DNA of 19,718 nucleotides. Source: an uncultured Faecalibacterium sp. (GTDB lineage Bacteria; Bacillota; Clostridia; Oscillospirales; Ruminococcaceae). This document shows positions 13,833 to 19,718 of the stretch, in pieces. Where the stretch lies: NCBI GenBank assembly GCA_934561485.1, contig CAKTGS010000036.1, positions 1 to 19,718 of the forward strand, given 5' to 3'. The number at the start of each line of letters is the position of its first letter. The stretch's first letter is position 1. Made by a program: the position numbers and the translations under genes. Below the pieces are notes generated by a model. The model was not told the DNA's origin and made no database searches. It saw only the letters and a list, made by a program, of their open reading frames with translations.

Positions 13833-14558
13833 ATGCGTGACGACCACATCGACCTGTGCGGGCAGGTGGATTTTACCCGCACGGCGGATATGCCGCTGCT
13901 GGGCCGGCAGGAGCAGTTCCGGTTTGCCTGTGCCGGGTGCGGCAACTGCTGCCGGGGCCGGGAGGACATTGTGCTGTCCGGGTTTGACCTGTGGCGCATT
14001 GCGGCCCGGCTGCGTCTGCCGCCGCAGATCGTAGCCCGGGGCTACTGCAGGGCCAGCATTGGCACCGTGAGCCATCTGCCGGTGCTGCGGCTGGCCCCGG
14101 TAAAGGAGAACCGGAACAACTGCCCCTTCCTTGCCGAAAACCACTGCGCCATCCACGATGCGGAGCCGCTGGTGTGCGCATTGTATCCGCTGGCGCAGGA
14201 GATCAGCGGGGAAGGGCAGGTGCACTATTTCCTGCAGCCCACCGGCTGCGGCGGGCGGGTGATCGAAGCCACGGTGGAGGACTATCTGGCTCGGTACGAT
14301 GTTCCCGCCCGGGAAGCGGCGGATGTGCGCTGGGCGCAGACCTGCATGGCACTGGAGGACACCGTGGAAGGCTGGGAAGCGCAGCTGCCCCCGGTGCTGC
14401 TGCGCCGGATGCGGCAAAAGCTCTGGCAGGCGCTGTATTACCGTTACGACTACGCCAGCCCCTGGCTGCCGCAGCTGGAAGCAAACCTGCAGTGGCTGGA
14501 AGCAGAATATGCAAAACTGGCGCAGTATCAGCAAAAGAGAAATGACCAATCGAAATAA
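13833..14558 (+). CDS. YkgJ-family cysteine cluster protein, 241 aa
   Basis: The N-terminal half carries the YkgJ pattern: CAGCGNCC (C33, C36, C39, C40), then CPFL (C97), C105, and C115 followed by ALYPL, with extra cysteines at C72 and C139. Proteins of this family are predicted to bind zinc or iron, or an iron-sulfur cluster; their biochemical role is poorly known. The C-terminal 100 residues are helical (LLRRMRQKLWQALYYRYDY, then a Leu/Glu-rich end). It is cytosolic, with no signal peptide. The ATG at 13833 follows AGAAGGAG by 9 bases and lies 24 bases after the GxxH lipoprotein stop, so the two are probably co-transcribed. Codon use returns to the GC-rich pattern of most of the window. 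No clear terminator follows, only an AT-rich inverted repeat (14558-14585). Confidence 0.85.
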   Translation: MRDDHIDLCGQVDFTRTADMPLLGRQEQFRFACAGCGNCCRGREDIVLSGFDLWRIAARLRLPPQIVARGYCRASIGTVSHLPVLRLAPVKENRNNCPFLAENHCAIHDAEPLVCALYPLAQEISGEGQVHYFLQPTGCGGRVIEATVEDYLARYDVPAREAADVRWAQTCMALEDTVEGWEAQLPPVLLRRMRQKLWQALYYRYDYASPWLPQLEANLQWLEAEYAKLAQYQQKRNDQSK

Positions 14559-14614
14559 TTGATGGATTCGTTTGAAATAATCAATAACAAAGGCCGTTTT
14601 GGGGTAAAAGTGGA

Positions 14615-14643
14615 TTGTTTTACCGGGAAATGTGTGCTATACT
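14615..14643 (+). promoter_or_regulatory. Promoter of the ABC importer operon
   Basis: TTGTTT (14615-14620), a 17-base spacer and TATACT (14638-14643) preceded by TGC (extended -10) predict strong transcription from near 14650, consistent with the biased codons of the operon. Confidence 0.8.
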
Positions 14644-14653
14644 TCACGAGTGT

Positions 14654-14715
14654 AAAGCGCAGGCGACCCTGCAGCGCTTTTCAAAAATGTGGTTTGCGCG
14701 GCGTCCTGTGCCGCG
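14654..14715 (+). other. Two hairpins in the ABC operon leader
   Basis: The first stem uses AAAGC/GCTTT (14654-14658, 14676-14680) and GCAGG/CCTGC (14659-14663, 14668-14672) with a 3-nt bulge and is followed by TTC. The second uses CGCGGC/GCCGCG (14697-14702, 14710-14715). The leader is about 93 nt long. I see no T-box or known riboswitch core, so they may stabilise the mRNA or modulate elongation. Confidence 0.4.
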
Positions 14716-14742
14716 AAAGCAAAGTATAGAGGAGAAATTGAT

Positions 14743-15768
14743 ATGCGTAAGATCACTCGTCGTTCGTTCCTGGCTGCTGCCGCTGCCTGTGGTGCAGCTG
14801 CTGCCCTGACCGCCTGCGGCGGCTCGTCCGCTTCCACGGCGGCTGCTTCTTCCGTGGCATCCAGCACCGCTGCTTCTGCAGCTGCTGCCGGTGAGACCTA
14901 TACCGTTGGCATCTGCCAGCTGGTGCAGCACGCCGCTCTGGATGCTGCAACCCAGGGCTTTGAGGATGCCCTGACCGCAGCCTTTGGCGACAACGTTACC
15001 TTCGATTTCCAGAACGCACAGGGCGATTCCGCTACCTGCGCTACCATCGCCAATGGTTTTGTGTCCTCCGGTGTGGACCTGATCATGGCCAACGCCACCG
15101 CAGCCCTGCAGGCTGCACAGGCAGCCACCAATACCATCCCGGTGCTGGGCACTTCCATCACCGAGTACGGCGTGGCTCTGGGCCTGACCGACTTCAACGG
15201 CACCGTGGGCGGCAATGTTTCCGGTACCTCGGACCTGGCCCCGCTGGATCAGCAGGCTGACATGATCGTGGAGTGGATGCCGGACGCCAAGAAGGTGGGT
15301 CTGCTGTACTGCTCCGCCGAGGCCAACAGCCAGTACCAGGTGGATGAGGTGCAGAAGTACCTGGAAGCCAAGGGCATCACCGCTACCCAGTACGCTTTCT
15401 CCGACTCCAACGATCTGTCCTCTGTTTGCCAGAAGGCCGCCGATGAGAACGATGCCCTGTATGTGCCCACCGATAACACCGTGGCTGCCAACACTGGCAT
15501 TGTGGACGGCATCTGCCGCCCGGCCAAGAAGCCTGTGTTCGCCGGTGAAGAGGGCATCTGCTCCGGCTGCGGCGTGGCCACCCTGTCCATCAGCTACTAC
15601 GACCTGGGCTACACCACCGGTGAGATGGCCGTGAAGATCCTGAGCGGCGAGGCCGATGTTTCTGCAATGCCCATCGAGTACACCGATGTGACCAAGAAGT
15701 ACAACAAGACCATCTGCGATGATCTGGGCCTGACCGTTCCGGAAGGCTACGAGGCCATTGAGGCATAA
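14743..15768 (+). CDS. ABC transporter substrate-binding lipoprotein, TrpX-like, 341 aa
   Basis: The protein opens with TRRSFL (twin Arg at 6-7), a hydrophobic Ala-rich core and the lipobox LTAC (C25), then a Ser/Ala-rich linker to about residue 50. The mature part is the ABC_sub_bind family (TrpX/YtvB type). It starts YTVGICQLVQHAALDAATQGFEDAL and continues with two Rossmann-like lobes and KKVGLLYCSAEANS. Streptococcal homologues bind tryptophan, but other members bind other small ligands, so the substrate is not settled. The ATG at 14743 follows GAGGAG by 8 bases. It is first in an operon with the permease and ATPase, and a hairpin after its stop may raise its level relative to them. Confidence 0.88.
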   Translation: MRKITRRSFLAAAAACGAAAALTACGGSSASTAAASSVASSTAASAAAAGETYTVGICQLVQHAALDAATQGFEDALTAAFGDNVTFDFQNAQGDSATCATIANGFVSSGVDLIMANATAALQAAQAATNTIPVLGTSITEYGVALGLTDFNGTVGGNVSGTSDLAPLDQQADMIVEWMPDAKKVGLLYCSAEANSQYQVDEVQKYLEAKGITATQYAFSDSNDLSSVCQKAADENDALYVPTDNTVAANTGIVDGICRPAKKPVFAGEEGICSGCGVATLSISYYDLGYTTGEMAVKILSGEADVSAMPIEYTDVTKKYNKTICDDLGLTVPEGYEAIEA

Positions 15769-15795
15769 TCTCTCTTAGCAAAAACTATAAAAATC

Positions 15796-15849
15796 AGCGG
15801 AGGAGGGCAATTTTGTGGCTCTTCTCCGCTTTCCCGTATTCAAGCGGGA
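15796..15849 (+). other. Intercistronic hairpins between binding protein and permease genes
   Basis: AGCGGAGGAG (15796-15805) pairs with CTTCTCCGCT (15821-15830, one G-U), and a small TCCCG/CGGGA stem follows (15832-15849). There is no good U-run. In ABC operons such hairpins often protect the binding-protein mRNA 3' end or reduce read-through, giving more binding protein than permease. Confidence 0.5.
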
Positions 15850-15888
15850 GAATAAAAAAGTGTGAAGCAACGTTTAGGAGGAATTGTT

Positions 15889-16830
15889 TTGGACATCATT
15901 GCAAGACTTGCCAACCTGCCGGGCGCTCTGCCGGGTGCCTGTGCGCAGGGCCTGATCTGGGGCATCATGGCCATTGGCGTATACCTGACCTACCGCATTC
16001 TGGATGTGGCCGACCTGACCGTGGACGGCTCCTTTGGCACCGGCGGTGCCGTGTGCGTCATGTGCCTGCTTTCGGGCATGAACGTGTGGGCCGCGCTGCT
16101 GGTGGCTGTGCTGGCCGGCCTGGCCACCGGCCTGGTTACCGGTCTGCTGCATACCTTTATGGGCATTCCCGCCATTCTGGCCGGTATCCTGACCCAGTTG
16201 GCGCTGTACTCCATCAACCTGAAGATCATGGGCAAGGCCAACCAGTCCATCAATGTGGACAAGTATGACCTGATCATCTCCCTGCGCTGGGTCAAGGAAG
16301 CTGCCCTGCACAACCCCATTCTCATGGTGGTCATCATCACCGCTGTGGTCATTGGTGTGCTGTACTGGTTCTTCGGCACGGAGCTGGGCTGCGGTATCCG
16401 TGCTACTGGCTCCAATCCCGCCATGTCCCGCGCACAGGGCATCAACACCAACTTCAACATCGTGCTGGGCCTGGCCGTGTCCAACGCCCTGGTTGCTCTG
16501 TCCGGCGCACTGCTCAGCCAGTATCAGGGCTTTGCCGATGTGGGCATGGGCCGTGGTGCCATCGTCATTGGCCTGGCTGCCGTGATCATCGGCGAGGCCG
16601 TGTTCAGCCGCATCTTCCACAACTTTGCCCTCAAGCTGGTATCCGTTTCCATTGGTGCCATCATCTATTACATCGTCATCCAGCTGGTGCTGACCCTGGG
16701 CTTTGACGCCAACCTGCTCAAGCTGCTCAGTGCTTCTGTGGTGGCCGTGTTCCTGGCGGTGCCGTACTGGAAGGGCAAATACTTCTCGAAGCCGGTGAAG
16801 AAGGCAAAGGAGGATGCAAAAAATGCTTGA
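15889..16830 (+). CDS. ABC transporter permease, TrpY/branched-chain type, 313 aa
   Basis: This is an integral membrane permease of the BPD_transp_2 group that partners TrpX-type binding proteins. It has about 8-9 hydrophobic segments. ADLTVDGSFGTGGA near residue 40 is a conserved feature of the subfamily, as are ATGSNPAMSRAQGIN (the cytoplasmic loop that contacts the ATPase) and QYQGFADVGMGRGAIVIGLAAVIIGE. I place the start at TTG 15889, 7 bases after AGGAGG (15876-15881). A GTG at 15862 would start upstream of that ribosome binding site and has none of its own. The last 8 bases overlap the ATPase gene, and the AAAGGAGG for that gene lies inside this one, so the two are translationally coupled. 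Confidence 0.9.
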   Translation: MDIIARLANLPGALPGACAQGLIWGIMAIGVYLTYRILDVADLTVDGSFGTGGAVCVMCLLSGMNVWAALLVAVLAGLATGLVTGLLHTFMGIPAILAGILTQLALYSINLKIMGKANQSINVDKYDLIISLRWVKEAALHNPILMVVIITAVVIGVLYWFFGTELGCGIRATGSNPAMSRAQGINTNFNIVLGLAVSNALVALSGALLSQYQGFADVGMGRGAIVIGLAAVIIGEAVFSRIFHNFALKLVSVSIGAIIYYIVIQLVLTLGFDANLLKLLSASVVAVFLAVPYWKGKYFSKPVKKAKEDAKNA

Positions 16831-17620
16831 GATCCAGAACGTTTCCAAAACCTTTAATGCGGGCACTGTGAACGAGAAAACGGCCCTGAACGGCCTGAAC
16901 CTGAACCTGAACGCAGGCGACTTTGTCACCGTCATCGGCGGCAACGGCGCAGGCAAATCCACCATGCTGAACGCCGTGGCCGGTGTGTGGCCGGTGGATG
17001 CGGGCAAGATCATCATTGACGGTGTGGACGTGACCCGCCTGAGCGAGCACCAGCGCGCCGCCTACATCGGCCGCGTGTTCCAGGACCCCATGACCGGCAC
17101 CGCCGCCACCATGCAGATCGAAGAAAACCTGGCGCTGGCGGCCCGCCGCGGCAAGCGGCGCACCCTGCGCATTGGCATTACCAAAGCCGAGCGGGAGCAG
17201 TACCGTGAGCTGCTCAAGACCCTGGACCTGGGCCTGGAGGACCGCCTGACTGCCCGCGTGGGCCTGCTTTCCGGCGGCCAGCGCCAGGCACTGACCCTGC
17301 TCATGGCTACCATGAACAAGCCCAAGCTCCTGCTGCTGGACGAGCACACCGCCGCACTGGACCCCAAAACGGCCCTCAAGGTGCTGACCCTTTCGGCCCG
17401 GATCGTGGAAGAGAACCATCTGACCACCATGATGATCACCCACAACATGAAGGATGCCATCAAGTACGGCAACCGTCTGATCATGATGCACGAGGGCCAT
17501 ATCATCTACGATGTGGCGGGCGAGGAGAAAAAGAACCTCCACGTTTCCGACCTGCTGGCCAAGTTCCAGGTTGCCAGCGGCGGCGAGTTTGCCAACGACC
17601 GCATGATCCTGTCCAACTAA
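16823..17620 (+). CDS. ABC transporter ATP-binding protein, TrpZ-like, 265 aa
   Basis: This nucleotide-binding subunit powers the importer. Motifs are complete: Walker A GGNGAGKST (39-47), Q-loop Q87 in VFQDP, signature LSGGQRQ (149-155), Walker B LLLLDEHTAALDP (169-181, with His after the catalytic Glu), and the switch histidine H207 in ITHNM. The start is ATG 16823, 9 bases after AAAGGAGG. An ATG at 16814 would abut the ribosome binding site directly. It overlaps the permease gene by 8 bases and ends 14 bases before a strong terminator, closing the operon. Confidence 0.94.
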   Translation: MLEIQNVSKTFNAGTVNEKTALNGLNLNLNAGDFVTVIGGNGAGKSTMLNAVAGVWPVDAGKIIIDGVDVTRLSEHQRAAYIGRVFQDPMTGTAATMQIEENLALAARRGKRRTLRIGITKAEREQYRELLKTLDLGLEDRLTARVGLLSGGQRQALTLLMATMNKPKLLLLDEHTAALDPKTALKVLTLSARIVEENHLTTMMITHNMKDAIKYGNRLIMMHEGHIIYDVAGEEKKNLHVSDLLAKFQVASGGEFANDRMILSN

Positions 17621-17634
17621 ACTGCATTCTTTCG

Positions 17635-17664
17635 GCGTCTGCCCGCTTGGGCAGACGCTTTTTT
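17635..17664 (+). terminator. Intrinsic terminator of the ABC operon
   Basis: GCGTCTGCCC (17635-17644) pairs perfectly with GGGCAGACGC (17649-17658) around a 4-nt loop, followed by TTTTTT. Confidence 0.95.
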
Positions 17665-17675
17665 GTTGGCAAACC

Positions 17676-17705
17676 TTGCAAAAATATGCGGGGAGGGAGT
17701 ATAAT
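17676..17705 (+). promoter_or_regulatory. Promoter of the second TPR lipoprotein gene
   Basis: TTGCAA (17676-17681), an 18-base spacer and a perfect TATAAT (17700-17705) lie about 48 bases before the ATG at 17753. Confidence 0.75.
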
Positions 17706-17752
17706 AAAACAGGAAATTGCCCAAAACACACGAAAAACAGGAGGAAACATTG

Positions 17753-19612
17753 ATGCGGAATCAAGCAAAAACGCGGCTGCTGCGGCTTGCAGCCACGGTG
17801 CTGCTGGCGGCCATGCTGTTCACAGCCTGCACGTCCAAAGCGGCCAGAGCGCAGGAGCAGCTGGAAGTGGGCCAGAAGTACCTGACTGAACTGAACTACA
17901 CCGAAGCTGTGGCGTCCTTTACGGAGGCCATTGAACTGGACCCGGAAAACATTCCGGCGTACATGAACCGTGCAGAAGCATACCTTGCCCTGGGCCAGTA
18001 CGATGACGCCAAAGCGGACTACGGCACGGTCATTGAAAAGACAGCGGACCAGCCCTACCTGCAGGCAGAAGCCTACATTGGCCGCGCCGAGATCAACGAG
18101 CAGACCACCGCCAATGAGGATGCCCTGAGCGACTACAAAGCGGCATCCAATGCGCTGGATCAGGTGGATGCAGACAAAACTGAGAATGTGACCGCCCAGA
18201 TGCTGGAAGCACTCAAGGTCAAGGTTTACACCGCCTGCGCCCGTCTGAGCGCTCTGCTGGGCAAAAATCAGGCCGCCGTGGCGGGCTACACCAAGGCTTT
18301 GAACAGTCTGGCAAAACTGCCGGAGGATACGGACGTGCTGGACGTGAAGGCGGCAAAGGTGACCTCTTACACGGGCCGCGCCGCCGCCAACGAAAAGCTG
18401 GGCAACTACACGGACGTTCTGCCCGACTACGATACGCTGATCGACCTGGGCGAAAACAAAACCACTGAGCGCGACACCCTGCTGGCCGCTGTAAGCCTTG
18501 CCAAGAGCAAGGCGGGCGACCTTGCCAGCGCCGACAGCTGGCTGGAGCAGGTGAACCACGCCGAGTATGCAGACAGCATTCAGCTGGGGGCCGCCGAGTC
18601 CGTGCTGAAAAACGCCGCAGAGCTGGCCCGGTCCGGCGGCATCAAGGCATACGATAAGATCAAGGCGGCCCTTTCCACGGCAGACGCCAAGGCCGCCATG
18701 CAGAATGTTCTGGCCCGGGGCTATCAGCTGCGGTACTACGATGCCAGCGGCAAAATGCTGGCCGTCTATGCCAATGCCACCGCCTGGGACGATGTGACCA
18801 AAACCGAAAACGGCACGGTGACCGCCGCCGCCCTGGCAGGCACCGCTGCACCCACAGCGGATGAGGTCGGCAAGGTGTCGCTGGCAAAATTGTATGTGTA
18901 TTACGGCGGGGCCAAGGGCCGCAGCCGCGAAGGTGAGGGCGTGTGGTATATCCTGAACCCCGCCAAAACGGACCTGAATGCCCAGAGCTATACCTGGAAA
19001 AATGACCAGCCGGAGGGCGGCTTCCAGAAAAAAGAGGAGCCGAAACCGGCCCCCACAGCGCAGACACCAACCAAACCGGCAGCAGCACAGACAACACCGG
19101 CGGCAACGGGAAATTCCGTGAGCTTTACGCAAAAAGATAGGTCCGGCTCATTCTCGTATGATGTTGCATACTCCGTTAACGGAGAAGCGGTGGATTATAT
19201 TATGAATCTTCGGGCGGCGGAAGATGCTGATACGGATATTCAGGGACAGATAGAACTGGCTCAGGCGATGTGGGGGCTTTATGGTATTCGAGGAGTTTAT
19301 CGTTTCTCTCAGCCAGTGCAGGGCGTCCTGCGCGAAAACAACCGCACCGTGATCTTAGTGCCTGCCGAGACAACCATGACGATGGAAATGCATATCGTGG
19401 GCAAAGATGGAGCCGTAGGCAGCAAAACGTTTAATCCTTTTTACGTTCTGAATGGCTCGCGCGTAACAGGTACGGCAGTGTCGCAGGTGACGGTCCATGC
19501 GGGAGAATCTGTAGGGCCGTGTGTTCCAAAATTTTATAACCTCGGAACAACGAAAAACTATGACGATGATATTATTTCGGCAGAAGGCGTGATTCTGCGG
19601 GCTGTATCCTAA
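17753..19612 (+). CDS. TPR-repeat lipoprotein with a distinct C-terminal domain, 619 aa
   Basis: The lipoprotein signal ends in LFTAC (C26). TPR-like repeats follow over about residues 35-300, with the first 170 residues paralogous to the lipoprotein at 5281-6255. After the repeats comes a beta-rich region (about 315-425, GYQLRYYDASGKMLAVYAN... WYILNPAKTDLNA), then a Pro/Ala/Thr/Gln-rich linker (425-455) typical of a spacer between exported domains. The last 160 residues (from SFTQKDRSGSFSYDVAYSVNG) form a domain I do not recognise. Base composition drops visibly from about 19117, where the linker ends. The ATG at 17753 follows AGGAGG by 8 bases. It is probably a surface lipoprotein for protein or ligand binding; the function is unknown. 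Confidence 0.85.
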   Translation: MRNQAKTRLLRLAATVLLAAMLFTACTSKAARAQEQLEVGQKYLTELNYTEAVASFTEAIELDPENIPAYMNRAEAYLALGQYDDAKADYGTVIEKTADQPYLQAEAYIGRAEINEQTTANEDALSDYKAASNALDQVDADKTENVTAQMLEALKVKVYTACARLSALLGKNQAAVAGYTKALNSLAKLPEDTDVLDVKAAKVTSYTGRAAANEKLGNYTDVLPDYDTLIDLGENKTTERDTLLAAVSLAKSKAGDLASADSWLEQVNHAEYADSIQLGAAESVLKNAAELARSGGIKAYDKIKAALSTADAKAAMQNVLARGYQLRYYDASGKMLAVYANATAWDDVTKTENGTVTAAALAGTAAPTADEVGKVSLAKLYVYYGGAKGRSREGEGVWYILNPAKTDLNAQSYTWKNDQPEGGFQKKEEPKPAPTAQTPTKPAAAQTTPAATGNSVSFTQKDRSGSFSYDVAYSVNGEAVDYIMNLRAAEDADTDIQGQIELAQAMWGLYGIRGVYRFSQPVQGVLRENNRTVILVPAETTMTMEMHIVGKDGAVGSKTFNPFYVLNGSRVTGTAVSQVTVHAGESVGPCVPKFYNLGTTKNYDDDIISAEGVILRAVS

Positions 19613-19643
19613 CCAAAGAGAACAGGCAGGAGCCGGGTGGTTT

Positions 19644-19667
19644 GAGGTGCACTCCGTCAAGTAGACA
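19644..19667. mobile_element. Possible insertion-sequence terminal repeat remnant
   Basis: Read on the - strand this segment begins TGTCTACTTGACGGAGTGCA, with the TG...CA polarity of IS3-type ends. No transposase is encoded in the window and no partner repeat was seen. The AT-rich bases 19668-19688 follow. The call rests on general resemblance only. Confidence 0.25.
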
Positions 19668-19688
19668 ATAAAAATAATATAAGATTTT

Positions 19689-19718
19689 ATTCGCCGTTTC
19701 ACCAAAGGAGCGGCGAAT
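19689..19718. repeat. Inverted repeat at the right window edge
   Basis: ATTCGCCG (19689-19696) is complementary to CGGCGAAT (19711-19718) across 14 bases. It may be the terminator of the TPR lipoprotein gene with its U-run just outside the window, or part of a repeat element cut by the edge. Confidence 0.45.

Noticed and set aside
14558..14585. Inverted repeat after the YkgJ gene as a terminator
   Set aside because: The stem is AT-only (ATTGAT/ATCAAT), with a 16-base loop and no U-run.
14644..14742. T-box or tryptophan riboswitch in front of the TrpX-like operon
   Set aside because: The leader is only about 93 nt and lacks the T-box sequence and a terminator/antiterminator pair, so it cannot hold a standard T-box.
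15874..17016. A 380-codon open frame on the - strand opposite the ABC permease
   Set aside because: It is a His/Gln/Asp-rich antisense shadow of a permease with clear family motifs.
16727..19132. An 801-codon open frame on the - strand opposite the ABC ATPase and TPR lipoprotein
   Set aside because: It runs antisense to two well-supported genes, spans a terminator and a promoter, has His/Gln/Gly-rich low-information content, and no ribosome binding site. It is a by-product of GC-biased codons.

Overview
The window is a GC-rich, gene-dense bacterial chromosome segment (about 60% G+C by eye) with strong AGGAGG-type ribosome binding sites, sigma-A-type promoters and many hairpin terminators. 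Protein flavour (alanine-rich lipoproteins, a TrpX-type ABC importer, a FolD with a companion FchA) and codon use suggest an anaerobic gut Firmicute of the Oscillospiraceae, most like Faecalibacterium. The genus is an inference from general resemblance, not from a search. There is no phage, CRISPR array, tRNA or rRNA; one possible insertion-sequence end lies near the right edge.

Layout, left to right. (1) 1-1239, + strand: an amidohydrolase, probably cut by the window edge, converging on an unrecognised 250-residue protein at 1292-2044 (-) across a shared terminator. (2) 2380-5054, -: a MoxR-type AAA+ ATPase followed by a NorD-like VWA protein that overlaps it by 1 base. No client enzyme is visible. 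(3) 5281-6255, +: a TPR lipoprotein whose N-terminal half is duplicated in the gene at 17753-19612. (4) 6374-7792, -: a MATE exporter, divergent from a MraY-type phosphosugar transferase (7960-8913, +). (5) 8992-12547: a folate one-carbon module. 5-FCL, FchA and FolD form one operon (-), and serine hydroxymethyltransferase is divergent (+). (6) 12666-14558, +: a lipoprotein with two GxxH motifs (EreA/ChaN/TIKI-like) and a YkgJ-type cysteine cluster protein, probably co-transcribed. (7) 14743-17620, +: a three-gene ABC importer (binding lipoprotein, permease, ATPase) of the TrpXYZ type. (8) 17753-19612, +: the second, longer TPR lipoprotein.

How the genes work together. The folate module is the clearest pathway. 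GlyA makes 5,10-methylene-THF from serine, FolD oxidises it, FchA can hydrolyse methenyl-THF to 10-formyl-THF, and 5-FCL recycles 5-formyl-THF. The FolD lacks the catalytic lysine and glutamine needed for its cyclohydrolase half-reaction, which would explain the adjacent FchA. The glyA leader contains a terminator-like hairpin, suggesting attenuation.

The best leads for new biology are the split FolD/FchA activities, the GxxH lipoprotein with its YkgJ partner, the two TPR lipoproteins with unrelated C-terminal domains, and the orphan MoxR-VWA pair. I did not see a defence system or other obviously undescribed multi-gene machine.
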